Part shown: positions 16,369 through 25,300 of the stretch, piece by piece
How positions within the stretch are numbered: position 1 is the first letter of the stretch
Layout of the letters: the number at the start of each line of letters is the position of its first letter
Virus record (IMG/VR): IMGVR_UViG_3300025122_002815
Coordinates: 1 to 28,700 of that record
Source: a virus
DNA: 28,700 nucleotides
Strand: one strand, 5' to 3'
The notes under the pieces: model-generated
Told to the model about the DNA's origin: nothing
What the model saw: only the letters and a program-made list of their open reading frames with translations
Database searches by the model: none
Made by a program: the position numbers and the translations under genes

Positions 16369-17079
16369 TTATCTATTAAATCCTTGAATAAATTTATATA
16401 ATTCTTCAGGATTATTTTTGAGAGATAATAAAATCATTCCCCAAGGTCCGTTCTTAAAATTAGGATTCATTTTTGATGAATCAGCTATAAATTCATTTAC
16501 AACATCACCAGGATCAACCCCATTTTTCAAGTTTCTTAAAGCATTATCCTTAGGATTAAAATTATTTTGAGGTTGAACTTTTTGACCCCCTTGTTGTTGG
16601 TTTTTAAGGAAATTTCTAAGTTCTGCTCTAAACTCAGGATCAACATATCCCCAATGAGAAAAATTATTACCTTCTATAGATAAAATTCTTTTCCATCCTT
16701 CAATAGTAGCGTTTCTAGTTTCTTCTGTTTTAAATTCTTCATCAGCAAGTCCCCAAAGATTAGGCTCTTTTAATAATGTTTTTTTGTGCGATTCAATACC
16801 ATATTTTCTAACAATATCTTCAAGTCCTTGTATTAAAAGTTCTTCAGGAACCCTGCTCCACTCATAAGGACTTCTTGATAAATATTGTTTCCACGCTTCA
16901 ATAGTAAAATTTCTGAGTTCTTCTGTTTTTAAATCTTCATCAAGATAATCCCACTCTTTAGGATATTCTAATATTTTTTTCTTCAATTCTTCGATAGAAT
17001 TATTCCCTTCAGGTTGCGATTGTGCTTTTATTTTAAAGCCTTTCTTTGCCCATTTTTTTATTTGTTTTTTCATTTTCAT
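16369..17079 (-). CDS. Tagged helical repeat protein, 236 aa
   Basis: The basic tag MKMKKQIKKWAKKGFKIKAQ combines both tag types seen in the cluster. Residues 35-155 hold four degenerate helical repeats centred on W43, W74, W109 and W143, of the form W-x-x-(L/V)-(D/P/A)-x-E-(F/L); two of them continue KTEExRNxTIExWKxxL almost identically. The C-terminal 80 residues form a further helical unit rich in Asn. The repeats suggest a protein-binding superhelix. A start-codon-less cassette copy lies upstream, so initiation probably uses the AAAGAG stretch before the ATG. The family is not recognised. Confidence 0.75.
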   Translation of the reverse strand: MKMKKQIKKWAKKGFKIKAQSQPEGNNSIEELKKKILEYPKEWDYLDEDLKTEELRNFTIEAWKQYLSRSPYEWSRVPEELLIQGLEDIVRKYGIESHKKTLLKEPNLWGLADEEFKTEETRNATIEGWKRILSIEGNNFSHWGYVDPEFRAELRNFLKNQQQGGQKVQPQNNFNPKDNALRNLKNGVDPGDVVNEFIADSSKMNPNFKNGPWGMILLSLKNNPEELYKFIQGFNR

Positions 17080-17085
17080 ATTATT

Positions 17086-17119
17086 GCTCTTTTTTTAAAT
17101 AAAATTATTTAATTTCCTT
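17086..17119 (-). repeat. Degenerate leader cassette copy 5
   Basis: It matches the other cassettes except that ATGTCA has become ATTTTA, so the leader peptide has lost its start codon. The AAAGGAAATTAAAT ribosome-site part is intact and overlaps the stop of the upstream 141-aa gene. Confidence 0.85.
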
Positions 17120-17544
17120 TAATAATCTATTGGATCTACATCGTAATCTTGAAAATCACCTAATTCTTGAGGTCTTCTGTTTTTATTTTTATTTCTATTT
17201 CGGTTTTTCCTCATATCTCTTGCAATCGCATCATTCCGTTCTCCATCTTCATAATCACCCAATTCTGGATGATCTTGATATCTTCCTGAATGAAAAAGAT
17301 CCGCACCTTCAGCCTGTGCTTCTTGTTCCCCTTCTATTTCAGCATTAAAACATTCTTCACATAAGTCATATCCTTCACTACCAATACCTCCATATTCTTC
17401 ATTTATCTTAAGACATTCATAACACACAAATTCATTAGGAAAAAGTTCTTGTTTAGCATTATATTTTGCATCCATTTCTTCTTTGAGATTTTTATAAAGA
17501 TGTTCTTGTGCTTTTATATATTTTGCTGTTTTATACCAGTTCAT
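17119..17544 (-). CDS. Tagged zinc-ribbon protein MNWYKTAKY..., 141 aa
   Basis: It begins MNWYKTAKYIKAQEHL, a tag variant ending in KAQ. A four-cysteine zinc ribbon follows (C41-x2-C44 and C62-x2-C65: FVCYECLKINEEYGGIG, then YDLCEECFNAE). The remainder is acidic with a basic Arg/Asn/Lys run near 110-125 and is probably disordered. The start overlaps the stop of the 615-aa gene by one base (TAATG), implying coupled translation. Function is unknown; nucleic-acid or protein binding through the ribbon is possible. Confidence 0.75.
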   Translation of the reverse strand: MNWYKTAKYIKAQEHLYKNLKEEMDAKYNAKQELFPNEFVCYECLKINEEYGGIGSEGYDLCEECFNAEIEGEQEAQAEGADLFHSGRYQDHPELGDYEDGERNDAIARDMRKNRNRNKNKNRRPQELGDFQDYDVDPIDY

Positions 17545-19391
17545 TATACTAATCTCATATCCGCTCTATCCATTGCTCTCATATCCATTTGTTCGTCCCT
17601 TAAAACATCGGGATCGGGTTCAGAATATGCTCTCGCCATCTCATTTACATGATCCCAAGATTGCTGTTCTAGATCTTCTGTATGTTTTTCAAAAACCTCT
17701 TCAGGTATTTCAGTGTTAGTTCTTAAATCTATAACTTTTTCTACTTCTATACTCGCTGAAGACCCAGGATAATCCCATGTCCGTTCCTCACCAGAATATA
17801 CAGTCCCTTGAATTCGCACATCAGATTCTATCTCCTCACCAGTCGCCTCGTTATACCCACGTATAACTCCTTCAAAATCAAAACTACTATCATCGACAGC
17901 TTTCTTTTTCATTTTTATATATGCTGCTGTTTTAATAACTTTTATAAATCCTCCTGCTATTGATGGTTCTAATGCACTAGATGGTTGTTCCGCAGGTGGA
18001 CCTTCCACAGGAACTCTTTCAGGAGTAGTAGAAAGGTCTCCCTTATTCTTCTCTCCCCTACTCTTCACAGCCAAACGAATAGCGTTATATACTCTACCCA
18101 TTTCTATAACTAATTCTACATTCCCCATACCTCCTGTTGGTCCAAACAATTTAGGATTAACTTTTCCCTCTTCAGAAAAAATAGGCTGACTATATTTTTT
18201 AATAAATCCTAAAGCAGAATCTAATAAAGATGTCATATTTTTAAGAACTTCTGCTCCTTCTCTTGATCTTAAATATTCTTCGGTAAACTCACCTTTTTGC
18301 ATACCAGCTATTTGGGCATTAATTTTTTGTAAAGAATCCCGTACTTTTTCTAAAACTTCTATATTGAAACTTATTTCTTTTAGCTCCGGTGACTTTTGAA
18401 ATTCACGAGCTTCAAAAGACCTATAGCCCATAGGTTTGTTAGGAGAACCTCTAGGTTGTGTTCCAGGTTCAATTTCGGGGATAGGCTGAAGAGATGGATC
18501 TTCAATTTCGGGAAATTCTCCTTCCATCCTATTCTGTCTTTCGTCCCATTTTTGTTTTTTTCTCTCAATCTCTTTTGCTTTGTTAGCAATTTCCGCATCA
18601 GAGATCCTTACCAAAGATTGTTTAGCCAACTCAGATATGTTAAAAGTTGGTAAATCATTTAAAAGTTTTTCTGGATTTTCACTATACCAGAGAAGGGCAG
18701 TATCAATTGCGTCTCTGTCATTATTAAGAAGTTCACCAGATCTTAATGCCTCTATAGATTTTGTTCTAAATTGTTCTACACCTTCTGTTCCATATTCAGG
18801 TTGAGATTCTATCGCCTGCACTTGACCGTTTAGCTCTGCTAATCTTTTATCTACTAATGGAAGTATTCTCTGAACTCTTAATGGGATAGTAACAAGCCCA
18901 ATCTCACGATCCCCATCTAATTTATCGACTTTAGAGTTATATCCCCTAATTGCTTCATTAGCAGCCTCCCTGACCTGTTCTTTTCTTTCTTCATCTAACA
19001 AACCAAGTTTTTCTATTGTTCCTTTGTAAGGTAATTCAATAGGTATTGCTGTTTTTAGATCAAGTAACCACAGCTTACCAGGATCTTCTTTCTTTTTTTT
19101 CTTTGGTAATTCATGATGTAGGTAATAGTATTTTTTTCCATCATAGGAAACAATATTCTTATCTTCTAAATAAAATATTTTAGGAAGAGAGATACCTTCT
19201 ATCCCCCCCAAACCTGATAAAAGACGTTTAAGCTCTTTTATTTTTGTGTTAGGTAGAATACGAATCATATCCTGTAATAAATAAGTATGTTCTTGATACA
19301 TTTTACTTTTAGTTTCAGAAGAAGGCTGATAAATAGGCAGAGCAACCTTCCTTAAACTTTTTCTGTATTTTTTTGTTTTAATAATTTTCAT
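17544..19391 (-). CDS. Tagged unknown protein with a second internal tag, 615 aa
   Basis: The N-terminus MKIIKTKKYRKSLRKVALP is the cluster tag. The first 480 residues are soluble and largely helical, with long charged helices (GYNSKVDKLDG, KEIERKKQKWDERQ). At residue 483 a second tag begins (IKVIKTAAYIKMKKKAV), directly preceded by GGAGGA in the DNA, and a separate acidic domain of about 115 residues follows (FEGVIRGYNEATGEEIESDV). This looks like two tagged genes fused, or a second protein initiated internally at ATA 17945. Its ribosome site TAGGA overlaps the stop of the preceding gene. The family is not recognised. Confidence 0.75.
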   Translation of the reverse strand: MKIIKTKKYRKSLRKVALPIYQPSSETKSKMYQEHTYLLQDMIRILPNTKIKELKRLLSGLGGIEGISLPKIFYLEDKNIVSYDGKKYYYLHHELPKKKKKEDPGKLWLLDLKTAIPIELPYKGTIEKLGLLDEERKEQVREAANEAIRGYNSKVDKLDGDREIGLVTIPLRVQRILPLVDKRLAELNGQVQAIESQPEYGTEGVEQFRTKSIEALRSGELLNNDRDAIDTALLWYSENPEKLLNDLPTFNISELAKQSLVRISDAEIANKAKEIERKKQKWDERQNRMEGEFPEIEDPSLQPIPEIEPGTQPRGSPNKPMGYRSFEAREFQKSPELKEISFNIEVLEKVRDSLQKINAQIAGMQKGEFTEEYLRSREGAEVLKNMTSLLDSALGFIKKYSQPIFSEEGKVNPKLFGPTGGMGNVELVIEMGRVYNAIRLAVKSRGEKNKGDLSTTPERVPVEGPPAEQPSSALEPSIAGGFIKVIKTAAYIKMKKKAVDDSSFDFEGVIRGYNEATGEEIESDVRIQGTVYSGEERTWDYPGSSASIEVEKVIDLRTNTEIPEEVFEKHTEDLEQQSWDHVNEMARAYSEPDPDVLRDEQMDMRAMDRADMRLV

Positions 19392-19399
19392 AATAAATC

Positions 19400-19831
19400 C
19401 TAATTTATATAAGCAATAATATCATATTTAGAGAAAGGATCTTCTTGCGGCCCTCCTCCAGATGCCACAACCGTTCCATATAAAGTAGTTGGCCTACCTT
19501 TGTTATTTGTAAAATAAATTTCTACTGTCCATTTTTTACGATACGGAACACCTATCTCATTGTTAGTATGTTCGCCAGAACTCCTTGTCCAATTTAATCC
19601 TGCTGCACTAAAAGCATCCCAAATCTTTCTTATTCCTCCCCATCCTTCATCACGAAAAAATCCACTAATATCAGGAATGATCTTTTTAGCTATTCTCCTA
19701 GCCTGTACATTGGTCTTGCCATTAAGAGGATTATTATCAATAGGAGGGGAACCTTCCGCTTCGGGAATTGGTTCAGAAATTGGTTCTAAAGATTGTGCTA
19801 TCTTATAATTTTTTGTTTTTATTATTTTCAT
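19400..19831 (-). CDS. Tagged unknown protein, paralogue B, 143 aa
   Basis: A paralogue of the 140-aa gene at 20177..20599: both share NVQARRIA(K/N)KIIPD, (K)IWDAF(S/D)AAGL, FTNNKGR, and end YDI(I/T)AYIN. The tag MKIIKTKNYKIAQSLEP opens it. The shared domain starts near residue 35 and ends with beta strands (KKWTVEIYFTNNKGR, TLYGTVVASG). No catalytic motif is evident. The pair flanks a two-helix membrane protein, suggesting a local duplication. Function is unknown; a minor virion protein by context. Confidence 0.8.
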   Translation of the reverse strand: MKIIKTKNYKIAQSLEPISEPIPEAEGSPPIDNNPLNGKTNVQARRIAKKIIPDISGFFRDEGWGGIRKIWDAFSAAGLNWTRSSGEHTNNEIGVPYRKKWTVEIYFTNNKGRPTTLYGTVVASGGGPQEDPFSKYDIIAYIN

Positions 19832-19857
19832 AATAGACGAAAACTCCCTTTTACTTA

Positions 19858-19917
19858 TTAAAAGCTTCCTTTAACCCATTTCTTTATTTTTCTTACATAA
19901 ACCCATCTACTACTCAC
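19858..19917 (-). pseudogene. Remnant of an IKKW-type tag between paralogue B and the membrane protein gene
   Basis: The frame from GTG 19917 reads MSSRWVYVRKIKKWVKGSF then TAA. Its second half resembles the tag KKQIKKWAKKGF of the 236-aa and Q-rich genes. No well-spaced ribosome site precedes it, so it is more likely a decayed gene start than an expressed peptide. Confidence 0.4.
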
Positions 19918-19924
19918 CTAAAAA

Positions 19925-20149
19925 TTATTTGTTCTTGAACAAATATAAAATAATCGCTAATGCGATTAGACCAGCTACTCCTGCACCTCCTAAAGTGGCA
20001 ATTAAAGCTGTAAGATTAGCTACGATTCCTCCCACAAAAGGAATTCCTGAACCAAAAATAATCTCTGCTACAACACCCAAAGCGATTAAAGATAAACCAA
20101 CTTCAGTAATATCTTTGATCCACGTTTTAACATTGTCTAAAATAGCCAT
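19925..20149 (-). CDS. Small two-helix membrane protein, 74 aa
   Basis: Residues about 15-45 (VGLSLIALGVVAEIIFGSG) and 48-71 (LIATLGGAGVAGLIALAIILYLF) form two hydrophobic segments with a short Gly/Pro turn. An amphipathic start (MAILDNVKTWIKDITE) precedes them, and the protein ends KNK. It has a good GGAGAG site and lacks the cluster tag. Size and topology fit a holin-like or small virion membrane-active protein, but small membrane proteins are easily misassigned and no lysis gene is nearby. It lies exactly between two paralogous tagged genes. Confidence 0.75.
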   Translation of the reverse strand: MAILDNVKTWIKDITEVGLSLIALGVVAEIIFGSGIPFVGGIVANLTALIATLGGAGVAGLIALAIILYLFKNK

Positions 20150-20176
20150 TTTTCTCTCTCCAAAAAGTAATAAAAT

Positions 20177-20599
20177 TTAATTAATATAAGCCGTAATATC
20201 ATATCTAGATAAAGGATCTTCTACGGACCCCGCTCCAGATGCCGTAACTATCCCATACAAAATAGTTTCTCTACCTTTATTATTTGTAAAATTTATTTCT
20301 ACTTTCCATTCTTTAGCATAAGGAAGAACACTTCCTTCTTCTTTAAGATATTTATTATCCATTATTCCCCAACTTAATCCTGCTGCATCAAAAGCATCCC
20401 AAATCTTTTTTACTCCTTCCCAACTTTGATCAGAATAAAACCCACTAACATCAGGAATTATTTTATTAGCTATTCTTCTAGCTTGTACATTACTTTTCCC
20501 ATCAAGAGGATTAGGTTTCTTTGGTAGTCCTTCGTTTAATTCTCCTTCCATATCATATTCATTTAGTTTTTCATATTGTGCTGTTTTAATAGTTTTCAT
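20177..20599 (-). CDS. Tagged unknown protein, paralogue A, 140 aa
   Basis: It begins MKTIKTAQYEKLNEYDMEG, with the tag variant IKTAQ. The rest aligns with the 143-aa paralogue over its whole length, differing mainly in a variable stretch near residues 80-92 where the other has SSGEHTNNE. Its ATG overlaps the stop of the Q-rich gene by one base (TAATG). The domain is shared only within this pair as far as I can see; no family recognised. Confidence 0.8.
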   Translation of the reverse strand: MKTIKTAQYEKLNEYDMEGELNEGLPKKPNPLDGKSNVQARRIANKIIPDVSGFYSDQSWEGVKKIWDAFDAAGLSWGIMDNKYLKEEGSVLPYAKEWKVEINFTNNKGRETILYGIVTASGAGSVEDPLSRYDITAYIN

Positions 20600-21042
20600 T
20601 ATAGATTCTCTTGCCCTATTGGATTTTTAACTTGTTGAACAGCCTGTTGAGTAGTCATTTGCATTTTCCTTTTACCCTGTTGTACAGAAGCTATTAATAA
20701 TTGTAAAGACTGTTGGGCAGTATTTAAAGCAGCACTTAATTGTTCTTCATTTTCATATCCATTCCAACTACTATAAAGTTCTCTTGCTTCAGTAATAAAT
20801 TTTTTTGCCATAGGAAGAACTTTTCTTTTAGTGTTTTCGAAATCTTTCTGTTGTTGTTGAGGATCAACATTCTCCTGTCCTTGTTCTTGAGGAGCTTGTT
20901 GAAGTGTTGATTGTCCTTGTTGAGGAACTGATTGTCCCTGTTGAGGAACTGGTTGTCCCTGTTGAGATACTGATTGAGGAGTTACTTGTGCTACTTTTAT
21001 ATTAAAATCTTTCTTCGCCCATTTTTTTATTTGATTTTTCAT
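20599..21042 (-). CDS. Tagged Gln-rich protein, 147 aa
   Basis: The start at ATG 21042 (MKNQIKKWAKKDFNIKVAQ) is preferred over an upstream in-frame ATG at 21057 because GGAG is well placed and the product then begins with the cluster tag. A Gln/Pro repeat of eight-residue period (QQGQ(P/S)VPQ) covers residues 25-45, followed by a Gln-rich linker and a helical domain (KVLPMAKKFITEARELYSSW, QLSAALNTAQQSLQLLIASV). The start overlaps the stop of a small zinc-ribbon gene as ATGA. Unknown function. Confidence 0.75.
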   Translation of the reverse strand: MKNQIKKWAKKDFNIKVAQVTPQSVSQQGQPVPQQGQSVPQQGQSTLQQAPQEQGQENVDPQQQQKDFENTKRKVLPMAKKFITEARELYSSWNGYENEEQLSAALNTAQQSLQLLIASVQQGKRKMQMTTQQAVQQVKNPIGQENL

Positions 21043-21188
21043 AAACTTGCTCCACATTTAGAACATTTAATTATTCCAACTCCACAATTTATTTTTCCAC
21101 ATTTAGAACATTTAAGACAAACTTTTCCCTCTTCCTTAGAAGGATTTAAAACTTTTATTTCACTTTTTATTCCACTTTTATACAACAT
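21039..21188 (-). CDS. Small zinc-ribbon protein, 49 aa
   Basis: ATG 21188 has AAAGGA six bases upstream, and the frame runs to a TGA that overlaps the next start as ATGA. The product starts MLYKSGIKSEIKVLNPSKEE and contains KCSKCGKINCG and KCSKCGASL, a compact ribbon with two CSKC knuckles. The good ribosome site, the knuckle pattern and the coupled end make this a real gene despite its size. Role unknown. Confidence 0.75.
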   Translation of the reverse strand: MLYKSGIKSEIKVLNPSKEEGKVCLKCSKCGKINCGVGIIKCSKCGASL

Positions 21189-21263
21189 TTCTATTCCTTT
21201 TCTATTCTTTAAAGAAAGAATAAATCCTTTTTATTTAAAATATCGAAATATATTTCCTATTAA

Positions 21264-21518
21264 TTTAATTTATTTAAAAATATATTAAAAATAGGAAGAT
21301 TTGATGCTTCGAGTAAAACTTGTTCTTGTTGTGGATGGATTAAAAAAGATTTAACTCTCAATAACAGAGAATGGAAATGTAAAGAATGTAAAACAAAGCA
21401 TAATAGAGATATTAATGCTGCCATTAATATTAAAAAATTTGCTTTGTTAAAACAAAATTCAGGGCAGGAACTGTCCGGTGAGCTACAGAGTGCTAACATG
21501 CCTGCATTAGTGGGATGA
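21264..21518 (+). pseudogene. tnpB: C-terminal remnant of an IS200/IS605-family TnpB
   Basis: This is the only plus-strand coding remnant. The frame is open from 21264 without a start codon and from about 21282 reads ILKIGRFDASSKTCSCCGW, then LTLNNREWKCKECKT and HNRDINAAINIKKFA, ending at TGA 21518. That is the zinc ribbon (CxxC...CxxC) and the last RuvC motif (RDINAA) of TnpB, the RNA-guided nuclease of IS200/IS605 elements. The N-terminal roughly 300 residues and the left end are missing, so it is inactive as a protein. No tnpA is present. Confidence 0.9.
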
Positions 21519-21530
21519 ATATCTGTGGAA

Positions 21531-21552
21531 TCCTCTACTAGAGGAAGTTCAA
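21531..21552 (+). mobile_element. Probable right end of the IS200/IS605 element
   Basis: Downstream of the tnpB stop, TCCTCT and AGAGGA pair around an ACT loop, followed within a few bases by TTCAA. IS200/IS605 right ends carry such a subterminal hairpin just before a TCAA-type cleavage site. The boundary to flanking phage DNA is therefore placed near 21552. Confidence 0.65.
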
Positions 21553-22340
21553 CCTTTAACGTGTCGTGGAATTTTTACATTTGCAAGATCGTTAATAGTA
21601 TAACGCTGTACTTCTTTAGGATATTTTACTGCCCACTTTTCACTTGCGTGAGAAAATGCTCCCGAAATAGTAGTAAAATATTCACCACTAGGAGCATAAA
21701 CTTTAGCTTTAGGATCTTCTGGAAGTCTTTTTATACCAGAAAAAAATCTCTTCTTACCTTCTCTTGTTAAAGCTGGACCCACGACAATAAAATAGTCACC
21801 ATTAGTACTATAGTCGTGACCTTCCCATCTTTTATAAACTCCAGGTCCTATGTCTTTTTCAAATCTCTTTTTTAATTTGACAGACCTTTCGTGATAATGT
21901 TCTTTCCAATCAATTCCCCTGTCTTTTATTCTTTTTCTCCCTGCGATTTTTTTCATTTTTTTACTCGAAGATTGTAAGTTAATCCCCTCCATAGTTTGTT
22001 GAGAAGGAGCAATAGTAGAAATTATGCCACGATCATGATCGTCACGACCTACAGTTAAATCATAAAATTTTCCATCTTTACCTTTAGCTGTAACTATCGT
22101 GCCTTCAGGACGACCCCCTCCTAATTCTTGAATTCTACGAGGCTCAAAAGCAGATCCGAATTGTCTAACTACATCTAAGTCGTATCCATAACCATTGTTT
22201 AAAATAGATTGTGCTATCTTTGTTTCTGAGCTAACGTGAAGAGGACTATATGGAGAAAAATAACCATACTTATTAAAATTATCTATAAGTTCCTTACCTG
22301 TACAAGAATTAACATATTTTTTTAAATTAAATTTACTCAT
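21549..22340 (-). CDS. Unknown 263-aa protein whose 3' end abuts an insertion element
   Basis: It starts MSKFNLKKYVNSCTG, weakly like the FNLKK tags, and overlaps the portal gene stop by eight bases, implying coupled translation. The middle is basic (SSKKMKKIAGRKRIKDRG, SVKLKKRFEKD). A C-terminal alpha/beta part reads DYFIVVGPALTREGKKRFFSG and AKVYAPSGEYFTTISGAFSHASEKW. No family is recognised. The TGA stop falls within the TTCAA of the IS right end, so the original protein was probably longer and was cut by the insertion. Confidence 0.7.
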   Translation of the reverse strand: MSKFNLKKYVNSCTGKELIDNFNKYGYFSPYSPLHVSSETKIAQSILNNGYGYDLDVVRQFGSAFEPRRIQELGGGRPEGTIVTAKGKDGKFYDLTVGRDDHDRGIISTIAPSQQTMEGINLQSSSKKMKKIAGRKRIKDRGIDWKEHYHERSVKLKKRFEKDIGPGVYKRWEGHDYSTNGDYFIVVGPALTREGKKRFFSGIKRLPEDPKAKVYAPSGEYFTTISGAFSHASEKWAVKYPKEVQRYTINDLANVKIPRHVKG

Positions 22341-25300
22341 CAGCTACAATTCCTATTAAAAATAAATGTCCATAACCATTAAGTTCGCAAACTTTAATTC
22401 CTATTTTTTCTTTATTGTCTTCAATATATTCATCAGCAGAAGCATATTTCTTCATTCCTTCACTACTACTTCTCTTTTTCATGTCTTTAGCAGCATCTAC
22501 AACATTTTTTTGAATTACATCTTTTACTGCATCAAAATGATCTTCTAGTGCATTTTCTTTAAATCTTAAAATTCTCCATCCTATGTTTGCTAATTTTTGA
22601 TCTCTAAGTTGATCTCTTTCTAAGAAATCTTCTCTCTGATGCCATATCTCTCCGTCTGCTTCTAATCCTACCCCAATTCGAGGATAAGCAAAATCTAACA
22701 TAAATGCGTTTTGTTCTCCTGGAACCTTAACAGAATATTGTCCAAATAATTCATAAGGAACATTTAAAGATTGTAAAAGTTTATACATTTTTTGTTCTAG
22801 TTTAGTTAGTTTTATCATCTTAGAAGGAGGACCTTGTTGTTGTTCTTCTATTGCTTTTTTGTCTCCTCTCTTTCCTATCATAGGTAATTTAGTTTCTGCT
22901 GCTGCTCCCATCGGAGCACCCATTCCACCGCCCATGCCTCCACCCATTCCTCCACCCATTTCTCCACCAGGAGCACCCATTCCACCAGGAGGAGCACCAC
23001 CCATTCCACCACCCATATCTCCACCAAGAGGAGCACCACCCATTCCACCCATATCTCCACCCATTCCACCCATTCCACCCATTCCACCACCCAAAGGACC
23101 CCCACCTTGAGCAGAAGGAATCATCCCTGAAGCACTAGCCATGATTTGTTCATCTCTTATTTTTTGAACCTCTTCGTCATATTCGTCATAATCTAGATCT
23201 AATTCTTCAAGAACAGTTTGAGCAGACACGACTCCTTTATCCCACAACTGTATTAAAGTTTGAATTTTACTTGTTTTATCTCTTAGCTGTAAATCATTCC
23301 AAACAAGTCTTGGATGTAAATATACTCTCTTTTTTAATTCTTTACTTTCTTCTTCATCTACAAAACCTTGCATCATAGCAATAGGTAAAAAGATGTGTTT
23401 TTCAATCCAAGATTTTAATTTATTTCTCCAATTATCTAACCTTCTTATTAAAACTTCTACTCCAACCTGGGCCGCAGAATTACCCTGAATGCTAACCTTG
23501 CCATTCCTCATTGTCACGAAAAGCTCATGAGGAACTGAAAAACAATATATTTTTCCAGAATAAGGAACCCTAGTTATTTCTTTCCCAATATATTTTTTAG
23601 ACTTAGATGCTAAGGTAGGTTTTCTACCTTTAAATCCCTTAGAAATATAAGCAACATATTGCTGAAGTCTTGTTTTATATTCATAACCTTTTTTATTAAA
23701 ATATTTTTTATTACTTTTTTTCTTATTTATTTTACTAATTTTAGTTACATATCCACACTTAAATGCTATCTCAGCAAAATCATTAGATAATTGCTTGCTA
23801 GATGTATAGTAAGAAATTCTTGGCATTTTTCTATCTTCACTCTCTGTTATACATCCATCACCATTTATCATAGCTTCAATAACTATTTCTAAACATTCTG
23901 GAACAAGATTTTTAACAAAAGTAGAAAGCCTTTTAGTAGCAGAATTATCCCCAAAATTTTCTTTTAAATGTTGCGACAATTCTGGCTTATATACAGAAAC
24001 ATCTACATCACTATCATAATAAGTAGAAAACATATTATTAAATAAGTTATCTATATCGTCTCTAGCTTTTCCATCTTTAGTCTGTCCAATCGAAACTGTA
24101 GTATATTTTCTTATCCTATTCTTTCTCTTTTCTTCTTTAACCCATCCTTCAGAGACATAATAACCAACCATTTTACAATAATCATATATGGAATATTTTT
24201 CATCTCCTATCCGAACTGACTCAACATATTTCCCATCATAACCATCTACTGCTCCTATAAAACTAGCTCTTGGGCGAACATCTTCTGCTTTTATAAATCT
24301 AAACTCATCAGAATCTTTCTTAGCACTCCACATTCTATGATTCGGAGTAACTAAAACATCTATTTTATCAGTATTAAAAAGAACCATCTCCCCATTATAA
24401 TCATAGACCATTTTTTCAAAAGGAAGATGGTATTCAATCAACTTTGATTCGGGATTATAACAAGCTATTCTGTCTTCATTTGGATCTATTTCCCAATGAG
24501 GTTTAAATCCAGAATCTGTAAGAGTAAGAGTATCTTCGCTAAAACAATATCCGCTCATTTCACCATTAAGAATAGCTTGGTTCAACATTAAACCATCTAA
24601 TAATTCTTTTCCTACACCTTCAAGATCTTGATTTATATTATGAATCTTGCCAGTATTTCCCTGAATAGAAATATGACCATTTCTCATTGTAACAAAAAAA
24701 CCAGTTGATGTTGTAAAACACCAAACCTTTCCCTTATATCTTTTGGCAAAAATATGTCTTTTTTCAACTCTTGGCATACTACCTTTCCCTATACCATCTA
24801 TATTACAGTTAATTCTATATATAGGTTCACAAATTGTTCTTGACAAGGTTGGCGAATAACCAGCTTTGAACATAATTTCAAGAATATCTTCTGCCAGTTC
24901 TTTACCTTTAATTTTTATTTGTACAGAAACACAATTTTTATAATGATGCCAAGATGCGTCTCCCTTACAAAAAGATTCTATTAATATTCTTAGTTTATTG
25001 GGTGAAAGATTTTTTACAAAATTAGGTATCTTTTTGTCCGAAGAATTAGAACCGAACCATTCTTTTATTTGCCATGCTATATCTTTTCTTAACACATCCC
25101 AAGTCGTAGCACGTCCATCGTATTCATATTTCGAATATTCGATACCAAGATCAGGCATCATATAATCTATTTCATCACAGATATTAGAATTCTTTACAGG
25201 ACATTGAGATATAGAAACTCTATATTGTCTTGCTGGCACATTATATGTTGTGTAACCTTCTGATAAATAATAACCAGCGTATTGTAAAAAAACATCTACA

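Noticed and set aside
21260-21499. Minus-strand open frame of 79 codons (MLALCSSPDSS...)
   Set aside because: It is antisense to the TnpB remnant, which explains the sequence completely; it has no ribosome site and an implausible composition.
22859-23110. Plus-strand and other-frame open frames rich in Pro, or in Trp and Val
   Set aside because: They are shadows of the Gly/Met repeat in the portal gene; low-complexity DNA stays open in several frames.
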